DNA of 41,247 bases from Porcincola sp945869225 (GTDB taxonomy: Bacteria; Bacillota; Clostridia; Lachnospirales; Lachnospiraceae). How positions within the stretch are numbered: position 1 is the first letter of the stretch; every line of letters starts with the position of its first letter. Shown piece after piece: positions 1-6,710 of the stretch. A program made the translations under genes and the position numbers. The DNA is taken from the NCBI RefSeq assembly GCF_052118625.1, contig NZ_JBQKGW010000022.1, positions 1 through 41,247 on the forward strand, in the 5' to 3' direction. The notes beneath the pieces are model-generated. The model was not told the DNA's origin. It made no database searches and saw only the letters and a program-made list of their open reading frames with translations.

Positions 1-92
1 GTACTACTAATAACGGAGATTTGCAATGCAGTTGAGCCTCAAAAGTATTGAATTTACGCTGTTTTCAGAGCCTTGACAGTAGTTACTAGTAC
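1..92. repeat. Imperfect inverted repeat at the left edge
   Basis: Bases 1-14 (GTACTACTAATAAC) and the reverse complement of 82-92 (GTACTAGTAAC) form an imperfect inverted repeat around about 67 bp of non-coding DNA. It lies directly after the premature stop of the polymerase-like gene, so it may be the edge of an insertion that cut that gene. The window ends here, so this cannot be tested. Confidence 0.3.
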
Positions 93-99
93 AAATGGC

Positions 100-441
100 T
101 TAAAACTCAGATTTTTCTATATTCATTTTTCCATAAATCATGCCGATAGGCATAAAGATAAGTGGACTAGAATAATAGAAAATATCTCTTACATAATCTC
201 GTATCGCAATACCATTTGCATTAAAATTTATTAACCCTAATACAGCTCCCCATAGCAAAAATAAAATCAGTATGTTAAAGCCCGGGATAATGTTAATCGG
301 AATCTTCCCTTTTAGCACAAATATTATATAAAGAGATAATTCAATTATTCCCAGCATCAAAAATAATGTTGATGGAATATACGACTGCAAAATTAGTAAA
401 ACAGTAAATGGAATATATGTTTTTTTTCTTAGTCTAAGCAT
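100..441 (-). pseudogene. Truncated polysaccharide polymerase/ligase-like membrane protein
   Basis: A 113-residue hydrophobic protein with three or four predicted membrane segments (about residues 12-30, 34-46, 54-72 and 88-106). The string of helices and the position beside two glycosyltransferases suggest the N-terminal part of an O-antigen/capsule polymerase (Wzy) or ligase, which normally runs to about 400 residues with ten or more helices. The frame stops at 100, so the gene is probably broken. Its start overlaps the end of the upstream glycosyltransferase by 13 bp, consistent with one polysaccharide operon. The family call rests on topology and context only. The DNA is visibly more AT-rich than the prophage. 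Confidence 0.45.
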
Positions 442-1757
442 CCTGTCTCCTGATACAGTGTTTTGATTTTTACTAGTAATTCTGAGATATTCATTATGTT
501 TGAACCCATCAACTGGTAATTCATAGACCTAAGCTTTTCAACTGTCAGGTGACTCAAAACAGATTTCAATTCATTCTTATCACATATAATCATCCCACCG
601 CCTTTAGGAATAACATCCCTGGCACCAACGTGGTTAGTCACAATCACTGGAACCCCATAACTTAGTGCTTCTATCACTGTATATCCGAAAGTCTCATTCC
701 ACACACTAGGCTGTACCAAGACATCCGTATTATCCATAATGCTACCGAGCTGTGAGTAGTCATACCTTTCATGCGACTTAATGTAAGGTGCGTCTTTAGC
801 TGGCTTGAAAAACACATTCAGCTCAAAGTCTTGTCTTACCCGCCAGACTTCATCAAGGACGCTCTTTAATACAAAGTATCCCTTCGCAGCACTCTGAGCA
901 GAGAGATATGTTATCCTGATCTTGTTTCCAAATTCTTTCTTCTTCCTGTGGTCCTTAATATCTCCATGGGTGATTGGAATCAGCATGCTCTTTCTTTCAC
1001 CCATGTATTTCTCATATACTTCCTTTGTCACAGAACTGTTGTAGTGGACTACATCTATCAGATCCAGAAGGCTTTTATAGCATTCCCTTAACTTCCGGTA
1101 ATCTTCCGCTGTCCTTGTTGTCTCTCCTTCAACCACTTCTTGCCCACTTAGATACTCATCACGGTGACCTTTTCGAAGTTTCTTCACAGCTGCACAGTCC
1201 TTTAGCGTTCTGTACACTGGGCTCTGCAGTATCTGAATCTTCCTAAGCGAAAGCGCTGTCAAATTGCATTTCGGACAGCTCTCGCAGGCATCTACATCTG
1301 GGCAGATCATGCCATCCCGGAACATTGTCACTTTTGGGCAGATTGGAAAGAAATCATGTGTCGTGAACACCGTCTTAATGCCCATCTTCTTAGCTGCTAC
1401 AAGCAAATTCTTGTGAAGTCCCATCAGAGTGTGAATGTGAATTACGTTCGGATGCACAAATTGAAGGAATTGCTCATATACCTTCAGATCTCCTTCGTCC
1501 GTGAATGCAGGTATATCAACAATTCCCTCATCATAAGAGACAGGTGTCGGATTGATGACCTCGAAGCTCGCAATGCCATCAATACTCCTGTTCTTCTTTA
1601 TTTTCGTACGTTTACCGAATAACTGAATCTCTCCCGGCCAGAGAAGCGATACCTGGTCTCCTTCCTTAACCTGCTCTTTCATGAGATCAAAACAAAATTT
1701 GGTAAGGCCACCGGTACGATATGGTGGAAAGCCAAGTGAATAATGTAGTATATTCAA
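429..1757 (-). CDS. GT-B glycosyltransferase, family 4 type
   Basis: A 442-residue cytoplasmic glycosyltransferase, inferred to add a sugar to a lipid-linked capsule or exopolysaccharide repeat unit. The N-terminal Rossmann half opens with the family's glycine-rich loop (PPYRTGGLTKF, residues 11-21). The C-terminal half carries the nucleotide-sugar signature ETFGYTVIEALSYGVPVIV with the E-x7-E pair. An unusual insert at about residues 140-164 holds five cysteines (140, 152, 158, 161, 164) and could bind zinc; I know this insert from some capsule GT4 enzymes but not its role. It follows the DUF1972 glycosyltransferase by about 40 bp. The donor sugar cannot be told from sequence. Confidence 0.85.
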   Translation of the reverse strand: MNILHYSLGFPPYRTGGLTKFCFDLMKEQVKEGDQVSLLWPGEIQLFGKRTKIKKNRSIDGIASFEVINPTPVSYDEGIVDIPAFTDEGDLKVYEQFLQFVHPNVIHIHTLMGLHKNLLVAAKKMGIKTVFTTHDFFPICPKVTMFRDGMICPDVDACESCPKCNLTALSLRKIQILQSPVYRTLKDCAAVKKLRKGHRDEYLSGQEVVEGETTRTAEDYRKLRECYKSLLDLIDVVHYNSSVTKEVYEKYMGERKSMLIPITHGDIKDHRKKKEFGNKIRITYLSAQSAAKGYFVLKSVLDEVWRVRQDFELNVFFKPAKDAPYIKSHERYDYSQLGSIMDNTDVLVQPSVWNETFGYTVIEALSYGVPVIVTNHVGARDVIPKGGGMIICDKNELKSVLSHLTVEKLRSMNYQLMGSNIMNISELLVKIKTLYQETGCLD

Positions 1758-1799
1758 TTCTCTAACCGCCTTTCTCGAATTCTCATTCTTACAGTGACT

Positions 1800-3011
1800 T
1801 TACTCATCTTCCCCACAAAATATCTCTTCATACCGGTCAGCAATGAACTGCCAACTGTATGCGTCCCTGATCCTCTGCTTTGCCTTTAGTCCGTACTCTT
1901 CCAAGACCGCATCCTCAAGCACATCTACTCTGTCGATCAGTCCCGCCAGGTCTCCGTCTTTCTTGCTCCAGTAAAGAGCCGCGTCCTGACCAACTTCCTT
2001 ATTAAAGCCAACGTCAAACAGAAGGTTCAAACGCGTACTCCCCAGTGCTTCGAGGAGACTCGGATTCGTACCACCCACTGAATGCCCGTGGAAGTATGCA
2101 TACGCCTGCTCTCTGATCTTTTTCAACAGCTCCTGGTTGTAAACCGTACCGACGAACTTGATTCTTGGGTCTTTCCTGAATCCAAGCTTTTCATCCAGCT
2201 CATTAAGGAACGCATCGTTCTTTGTCGTGATAATCGCAAAATCACGGTTTGTCTTACTCTTCATAAACTCGCGGATCATCGTCTCGAAGTTGTTCTCTGG
2301 AACGAAGCGGCCACAGCAGTAATAGTACTGATACGGTTTCAGTCCCTGCTCTTTCAGCCAATCTGTGAACACCGGATCAGTATCCTCCAGCTTGCTTTTC
2401 ACCACATCCGCGCCGTAAGCGATGAATGTGGTGTTGGGGCTATATTTTCCGTACTCTTCTTTTATGTATTTCTCAATGTTGACGGAATCACAGACTAAAA
2501 GATCAGCGTATTTGACCATGCCTCTCTCCGATTCCTTCCAATATTTTCGAACCGGTGCAGACCACTTTGCTCTCATCCACTCATGGCCGTCGGGGTTTAC
2601 AAAGACCTTGCCGCCAAGCTGGTGAATCTCTTTTACGTATTTTCCAAAGAATGGTCCGATCCTGCAAGCCAGAACATAAACAATGGGATGCTCGATATGA
2701 TGTTCCTTGATATGGTTTATCGCCCATTTCAGAGAATCGATGTCATAGAAAATTGCTTGTGCAGACTTAAACTGCTCCTTCACTGGAACCTTGTAGCAGA
2801 TTGCGTTTCTGTACTTGAAGTGATGTGGGCTTATGGTCTTGGCTCCTGGAAGATTCTTCTCATCCATGTACCCGGATCCGTTTGCCTTGCACGCGATGTG
2901 GTAGCGTATATTCTGATTAGACGAGTGGTAGTCGATCAATTTCATTACGAACGTCTCATAGCCGCCGTAATTTCCTAATCCTTTTGATCCGATAATAAAT
3001 ACATCCTGCAC
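1800..3011 (-). CDS. DUF1972-type (rhamnosyltransferase-like) glycosyltransferase
   Basis: A 403-residue GT-B enzyme. The first ~185 residues match the DUF1972 N-terminal domain found in rhamnosyltransferases of streptococcal capsule loci: opening IGSKGLGNYGGYETFV, then YVLACRIGPFF and VNPDGHEWMRAKW. The C-terminal half is a family 4 nucleotide-sugar domain with GTNPSLLEALGSTRLNLLFD. The known role of the family is adding rhamnose or a similar sugar early in repeat-unit assembly; the sugar used here is inferred. It is full length for the family, and its start is just downstream of a short remnant at 3018, so it probably began as an internal operon gene. Confidence 0.85.
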   Translation of the reverse strand: MQDVFIIGSKGLGNYGGYETFVMKLIDYHSSNQNIRYHIACKANGSGYMDEKNLPGAKTISPHHFKYRNAICYKVPVKEQFKSAQAIFYDIDSLKWAINHIKEHHIEHPIVYVLACRIGPFFGKYVKEIHQLGGKVFVNPDGHEWMRAKWSAPVRKYWKESERGMVKYADLLVCDSVNIEKYIKEEYGKYSPNTTFIAYGADVVKSKLEDTDPVFTDWLKEQGLKPYQYYYCCGRFVPENNFETMIREFMKSKTNRDFAIITTKNDAFLNELDEKLGFRKDPRIKFVGTVYNQELLKKIREQAYAYFHGHSVGGTNPSLLEALGSTRLNLLFDVGFNKEVGQDAALYWSKKDGDLAGLIDRVDVLEDAVLEEYGLKAKQRIRDAYSWQFIADRYEEIFCGEDE

Positions 3012-3017
3012 CTGTCA

Positions 3018-3200
3018 CTACACTCCCTCATTAAAAATCTTTTCATATAAAACGTGAAGCACACTCTTCCATTCACCCGCGGGTCTAATCATTCTCTCGC
3101 CTGTCAATCGCTGACCAACCCGTGAATGAATGCCATAGTGTGGAATACAAACAATCATAAGCATGATACTGACATGGCCAGTGATGAGATGGCACCCCAC
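3018..3200 (-). pseudogene. Possible 3' remnant of an upstream polysaccharide gene
   Basis: A 60-codon frame whose last ~27 residues (for example EWKSVLHVLYEKIFNEGV) look protein-like, while the first 30 do not. It ends 7 bp before the DUF1972 gene, the spacing expected of an operon neighbour. I read it as the C-terminal end of a deleted gene. No function can be assigned. Confidence 0.25.
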
Positions 3201-3368
3201 GAATCAGTTCCTCGCTATATGTTGCGGTATCGAATTCATGCGGCTACTAGATATTGATTGATTAAGGGGTATTACCACGATATGAGGGAGGGATCGCGGG
3301 AATCGGCAGAAATGCCCGGGAATAGGAGATTTTGAAAAAGGGATAGATAGGTACTATAGTCTATAAGT

Positions 3369-3393
3369 CATAATCACCCCTATCGTGATTATG
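3369..3393. promoter_or_regulatory. Perfect 9-bp inverted repeat, operator-like
   Basis: CATAATCAC (3369-3377) and GTGATTATG (3385-3393) are perfect reverse complements around a 7-base spacer. The right arm is also the first of a set of direct repeats that follow. The geometry fits a dimeric regulator site or a small RNA hairpin. Confidence 0.45.
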
Positions 3394-3457
3394 AGTCTGA
3401 TTATGAGCTTGATTATGGACTATATATAATAAGGAAGAAACTCGTTCCTGATTATGG
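3386..3457. repeat. Direct repeats of TGATTATG(A/G)G
   Basis: TGATTATG starts at 3386, 3398 and 3410, exactly 12 bp apart, and again at 3449. With the inverted copy at 3369-3376 this makes five sites in 90 bp. The set could be a cooperative protein-binding array. Confidence 0.6.
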
Positions 3458-3562
3458 GGTTTAAGAATGATAGAGCGACTCTGGGAGGTGAGACTAGATT
3501 TCTCCTCCCGGAAGGTGACAGCAGGTCACTCGAAATGTGTATATTTAATAAGGAAGAAACTC
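3428..3562. repeat. 16-bp direct repeat with a 119-bp offset
   Basis: AATAAGGAAGAAACTC occurs at 3428-3443 and 3547-3562, with similarity continuing a few bases either side. The repeats bracket a 100-bp block that contains a hairpin at about 3482-3509. This suggests a duplication or the ends of a small inserted element. Confidence 0.5.
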
Positions 3563-3574
3563 ATTCGAAAAGGA

Positions 3575-3607
3575 CAAAAAAAGAAGACCCCCACAGAAGG
3601 GATCTTC
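3575..3607 (-). terminator. Rho-independent terminator after the stand-alone Rpn tail
   Basis: On the minus strand GAAGA...TCTTC and CCC/GGG arms (3583-3607, one mismatch) are followed by a run of seven or eight T (3575-3582). It lies 24 bp past the stop of the small tail ORF. Confidence 0.7.
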
Positions 3608-3630
3608 CTTAGAGAAGCTGATTCAATTTG

Positions 3631-3858
3631 TTATGCAGGCTGTTTGGTTGCCAGTTTCTTTACTTCATCAACGGTTAGTCCTGAAAAATCTGCAATCTCC
3701 TCATGGCTAAACCTTTCAGTCTTAAGCATTTTACGAGCTACACTAATGGCGTTTTCTTTTGAACCTTCAGCTCTTCCTACGACTCTTCCTTCAGCTTTGC
3801 CTTCAGCTCTTCCTTCAGCTCTTGCTTCAGCTCTCATATCTTCCATAGCCTTGCACAT
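3631..3858 (-). CDS. Stand-alone C-terminal tail of an Rpn nuclease (RpnS-like)
   Basis: A 75-residue protein matching only the C-terminal tail of the neighbouring Rpn nuclease. It has the same start (MCKAMEDMR), a low-complexity charged stretch of A-E-G-R repeats at about residues 10-33, and the same final HTH-like part (FSHEEIADFSGLTVDEVKKL versus FTYEDIARATGLTVDEIKEL). I start it at ATG 3858, not the in-frame GTG 3867, because AAGGAG lies 8 bases before the ATG and overlaps the GTG. Identity with the full gene begins exactly at that ribosome site. A terminator lies between this ORF and the full gene, so it may be a silent donor tail rather than an expressed gene. Confidence 0.6.
   Translation of the reverse strand: MCKAMEDMRAEARAEGRAEGKAEGRVVGRAEGSKENAISVARKMLKTERFSHEEIADFSGLTVDEVKKLATKQPA
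3776..3838. repeat. 12-bp tandem repeats in the Rpn tail
   Basis: Plus-strand units resembling CTTCAGCTCTTC recur about five times in register. On the coding strand they encode an A-E-G-R-rich spacer. Such repeats are prone to slippage and are common in Rpn tails; the full-length copy lacks this stretch. Confidence 0.65.
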
Positions 3859-3890
3859 AACCGTCACTCCTTGATCATAGATGATATTAC

Positions 3891-3918
3891 AAAAAGGGGT
3901 GCGGTCTAACTACACCCC
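3891..3918 (-). terminator. Terminator between rpn and its duplicated tail
   Basis: Minus strand GGGGTG, an 11-base loop, CACCCC (3896-3918), then TTTTT (3891-3895). It would end rpn transcripts before the stand-alone tail. Confidence 0.75.
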
Positions 3919-3920
3919 AT

Positions 3921-3955
3921 CTTGAGGGAAATGCCTCAAGGCGACCTTATCGGTC
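3921..3955. other. Two further hairpins behind the rpn stop
   Basis: CTTGAGG/CCTCAAG (3921-3940, loop 6) and GACC/GGTC (3943-3955, loop 5) stand in tandem between the rpn stop and its terminator. They may protect the 3' end of the mRNA or be traces of repeated tail exchange. Confidence 0.5.
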
Positions 3956-3962
3956 AAAAACA

Positions 3963-4142
3963 TCAAGCGGACTTCTTTGAGTCCAGCTCCTTAATCTCAT
4001 CTACAGTCAATCCGGTTGCTCTTGCAATGTCTTCGTAGGTGAATTTCTTCATACCTAGCATATTATTAGCTATTTGCAGTGTCTTTTCTCTAGCAGATTC
4101 TCTAGCTGCTTCATTTCTCATATCTTCCATAGCCTTGCACAT
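3963..4142 (-). CDS. Nested short Rpn product from an internal start
   Basis: In-frame ATG at 4140-4142 (codon 212) is preceded 8 bases earlier by AAAGGAG, a better ribosome site than that of the full gene. It would give a 59-residue C-terminal protein. This mirrors what is known for E. coli rpn genes, where an intragenic start makes a small RpnS protein that inhibits the full nuclease. Seen here: the site, the frame and its reuse in the duplicate at 3858. The inhibitor role is inference. Confidence 0.6.
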   Translation of the reverse strand: MCKAMEDMRNEAARESAREKTLQIANNMLGMKKFTYEDIARATGLTVDEIKELDSKKSA

Positions 4143-4775
4143 AACCGTCACTCCTTTCTCGTCTTCTTTAAAATATCTAACCCGATCCGCTAGCACATGA
4201 TAATACATGTCCTTTGCTTCGGTACAAGCGAAATCGTGCATCAGCTTTCCGAGAGAAGTTTCATCCTTGATCTGTGAGTTCACATAGACGATATGCTCTT
4301 CATCTCCAAAGGGCTCTCCGGTTTCCGTGACCGTGCGCTCAATGTGATAAATCGGAAGACCCTTCCCCAGCACATCGTTTTCTGTGATGAAAATCACATA
4401 GCTCTCGTTGAGTGCTTCATATTGTTCTCCGGGTTCTGTTACGTTTGCATCGATCAGGCTGCTGTTGTATCTGGCTCTCTTCACTCCTGCGCCATGATCA
4501 CTGCGCTGGATCTCGATGTTGTACACATGATTCTTTTGATCGACCGCCAGAATATCAAGTCTGACGGAGCGCCCCTGAAGGTTTTTAATTCCATACTGGC
4601 TGGTGGATTTTGTGACCTTCAGATCATCACGTTTCAGAATAATCTGGAGCAGAAATTCAGCGCACTTTGTGTCCTCAAAGACTTTCGTCATGAAGTCATC
4701 ATCGAGCAGGCGCAAATTGTGAAGACGCTCCAGATCTTCTTTGTGCTTTTCTTCAAAATCTAAATCTTTGTTCAT
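3963..4775 (-). CDS. Rpn family PD-(D/E)XK nuclease (recombination-promoting nuclease/putative transposase)
   Basis: A 270-residue protein of the Rpn (PF12784-type) family. Rpn proteins are DNA endonucleases; E. coli members promote recombination, and some act in phage defence. The nuclease core is at about residues 25-200, with likely catalytic D74 in VRLDILAVD and the E-I-Q pair E88/Q90 in YNIEIQRS, then ARYNSSLID. Residues 212-270 are the variable tail with an HTH-like end (YEDIARATGLTVDEIKEL). The frame contains an internal AAAGGAG-N8-ATG at codon 212 (see the nested product). A -35/-10 pair lies upstream. It is probably a host gene just outside the prophage. Confidence 0.9.
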   Translation of the reverse strand: MNKDLDFEEKHKEDLERLHNLRLLDDDFMTKVFEDTKCAEFLLQIILKRDDLKVTKSTSQYGIKNLQGRSVRLDILAVDQKNHVYNIEIQRSDHGAGVKRARYNSSLIDANVTEPGEQYEALNESYVIFITENDVLGKGLPIYHIERTVTETGEPFGDEEHIVYVNSQIKDETSLGKLMHDFACTEAKDMYYHVLADRVRYFKEDEKGVTVMCKAMEDMRNEAARESAREKTLQIANNMLGMKKFTYEDIARATGLTVDEIKELDSKKSA

Positions 4776-4819
4776 GCAACCGCCGTTCTTTCTTGATTTG
4801 TATATACTACCCTGACTTT

Positions 4820-4848
4820 ATTATATCAGACAAGATGCAAGATTTAAA
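4820..4848 (-). promoter_or_regulatory. Sigma-A-type promoter of rpn
   Basis: Minus-strand TATAAT (4820-4825, perfect -10) lies 17 bases after TTTAAA (4843-4848, 4/6 match to -35). Transcription would start near 4812, giving a leader of about 35 bases before rpn. Confidence 0.6.
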
Positions 4849-4889
4849 GCTAAATTGTCTAACTCTTCCAATTTCCGCAGGGATTGAAA

Positions 4890-4992
4890 GACTTGCACCG
4901 CATACCACTCGATGTTATATTATTAGTACGAATTGCGGTGGTCGTCTTCGGACAACACCTAGAGGGAGCCTGATGCGTCGGGCTCCTTTTTT
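4890..4992 (+). ncRNA. Possible structured RNA or attachment region with terminator
   Basis: Plus-strand inverted repeats: CACCGCA (4896-4902) with TGCGGTG (4934-4940); GGTGGTCGTC-UUCG-GACAACACC (4937-4959) with a very stable C(UUCG)G loop; then GGAGCC/GGCTCC (4965-4986) and six T. This is the shape of a small structured RNA ending in an intrinsic terminator. It also lies just beyond the serine recombinase gene, where an attachment site is expected, so it may be the end of a host transcript beside attL. I recognise no known RNA family. Confidence 0.35.
4965..4992 (+). terminator. Plus-strand rho-independent terminator
   Basis: GGAGCC (4965-4970), a 10-base loop, GGCTCC (4981-4986) and TTTTTT (4987-4992). 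It faces the end of the recombinase gene and overlaps its last codons by 0 bp, so it would stop plus-strand transcripts entering the prophage. Confidence 0.75.
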
Positions 4993-4994
4993 GG

Positions 4995-6710
4995 TCACTT
5001 CTCCCTGAACATCGGCTTATCTAGAACCACCTGATACTCTTCCATCACCAGGGAGGCGTTGCCCTGCTCATCGAACTTTCGGTATCCCATGAAGGCGTTC
5101 AGGGTTCGCTGATTCCTTATGCTCTTCAGTTTCACACCGAACCTTGTGGTGTACTCTGCCTCATCGCCGATCAGGTCCATGTTCGTAAAGTACCGCTCTG
5201 CAAAGGCTCTGTCAAAGGTTAAGATGTCCGGGGTTTTCTGGATCTTGTCATCCGTTACATTGATCCTGCCATGCTTGACCATGGAGTAGGCTCCGGGGAT
5301 GATGTACCCTTCCACGGTCCGCATCAATGTTCCCTGCGCGTTGACTCCGTTGACCATGAGTGGTCTTCCGGTCTTTGTGATAGTCGGTAACTCCGAGAGC
5401 GCTTTCAGGAAGTTTTGATACTCTTCCATCATCTTTTCCAGCTCCTTCTGCGGGGCTTTATTCAGTTTCGCTTCATCGTACTTCTCATTGAAGTCCATCG
5501 CAATGTCGGATCCGTCTCCATAGGTCTCGTAATCTTCCTTGCAGGCGTAGAGCATTTCCATGAAGCTCTGCTCCAGTGCAAACTCATACCATTTTTCTTC
5601 GTTGCTGTGTCTTCTTATAAATTCTCGCCGGAAGTAGTAATGCCCTTCTCCCCGCTCGTCTTCAAAGTTCTGTACTGACCGTTCATTACGAGATTTGTAA
5701 TAGTCTTTGTTGTGTAAAAGATTCAACAGCTTAAACGGTGGTTTTGCCCGGTTCTTTTTAAAGTTCTCAAGTTTTGCCGCTTCTCTGTCTTTTGTGATCT
5801 GGTTGCATTCTTCCCAGAGCTCCCGGGAGACCAGCGGCACATGATGATCCTTGATGTAGTAGGATTTCGCTTCTCCTTCATTCTTCTTGCAGATCTTGTT
5901 CTTCCGGTCAACGGTGATCGTCTTTTGCATCTGGACATCGCCCTTGTACTTCTCGTTCTTCATCAGCTGGATCACGGTAGACGGATACCAAATCTTCCCA
6001 CCCGGTGCCGGAACGCCTCTATCCATCAGGTCTTTTGCGATGTCCCTGGATGCCCAGCCCTCCCGGTATTTCTCGTAGATAAAGCGAATGGCTTCCCCCT
6101 GCTTTGGATCAATCTCCCAGCTCCCATCTTCGCCTTTCCGGTATCCGTAGATTCGGTTCGGGTTGACCAGCGGATCTCCGGCAGCAAACTTTCTCCGGAT
6201 CGTCCAGGTGATGTTCTCGCCTGTAGAGTCGCTCTCGCTCTGAGCAATACCCGTCATGATTGTGAGCAGAAACTCAACCCCCTTCTGCATGGTGTCCAGA
6301 TTTTCCTTCTGGAAGTAGACCCCGACCGGCGGATCCTGATGCAGAAGTTCATTCACAATGGTTAATCCGTCCACCGTGTTTCTGGTAAAGCGGGAGATGG
6401 ACTTTGTGATGATGTAGTCGAACATACCCGCCTTTGCGTCCGCGATCATCTGCTTGAAGCCGTCTCTTCCCTTGGTGCTCATGCCGGAGATACCATCATC
6501 TGCATAAATCCCCGCAAAGATCCAGTCTCTCTGATCTGCAATATACTGCTTATAGTAGGCCACCTGGTTCTGATAGGAGTTTTCCTGATCTTGTTCGTCT
6601 GTGGAAACCCTACAGTAGGCAGCTACGCGGACACCTCTGGATCGCTCCAGGGTATCGGCAGTCTGGAAGAATTTCTTGGTTGCCGGTAATACAGTTATCT
6701 CACCCATCAC
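4995..6710 (-). CDS. Large serine recombinase (site-specific integrase), atypical C-terminal half
   Basis: A 571-residue recombinase inferred to integrate and excise the prophage. The resolvase domain (about residues 27-170) has the catalytic serine in AAYCRVSTDEQDQ and the arginines of SISRFTRNT. A recombinase domain follows at about 190-300 (GYRKGEDGSWEIDPKQGEAI, then GVPAPGGKIWYPSTV). Unlike typical large serine integrases I see no zinc-ribbon CxxC pairs: only four scattered cysteines lie in the whole protein. Residues 330-571 have a coiled-coil stretch (about 400-440) and an unfamiliar end. Its start overlaps the stop of the preceding gene (ATGA). Its place at the prophage's left end fits the integrase role. 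Confidence 0.85.
   Translation of the reverse strand: MMGEITVLPATKKFFQTADTLERSRGVRVAAYCRVSTDEQDQENSYQNQVAYYKQYIADQRDWIFAGIYADDGISGMSTKGRDGFKQMIADAKAGMFDYIITKSISRFTRNTVDGLTIVNELLHQDPPVGVYFQKENLDTMQKGVEFLLTIMTGIAQSESDSTGENITWTIRRKFAAGDPLVNPNRIYGYRKGEDGSWEIDPKQGEAIRFIYEKYREGWASRDIAKDLMDRGVPAPGGKIWYPSTVIQLMKNEKYKGDVQMQKTITVDRKNKICKKNEGEAKSYYIKDHHVPLVSRELWEECNQITKDREAAKLENFKKNRAKPPFKLLNLLHNKDYYKSRNERSVQNFEDERGEGHYYFRREFIRRHSNEEKWYEFALEQSFMEMLYACKEDYETYGDGSDIAMDFNEKYDEAKLNKAPQKELEKMMEEYQNFLKALSELPTITKTGRPLMVNGVNAQGTLMRTVEGYIIPGAYSMVKHGRINVTDDKIQKTPDILTFDRAFAERYFTNMDLIGDEAEYTTRFGVKLKSIRNQRTLNAFMGYRKFDEQGNASLVMEEYQVVLDKPMFREK

Larger units (their letters stand above)
3201..3630. other. Non-coding, repeat-rich spacer
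   Basis: About 430 bases without a credible gene. It contains a perfect 9-bp inverted repeat, four copies of TGATTATG, a 16-bp repeat spaced 119 bp apart, a GGGAGG/CCTCCC hairpin near 3482-3509 and the terminator at 3575-3607. It lies upstream of the polysaccharide genes and could hold their promoter, but I found no convincing -35/-10 pair. Confidence 0.6.
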
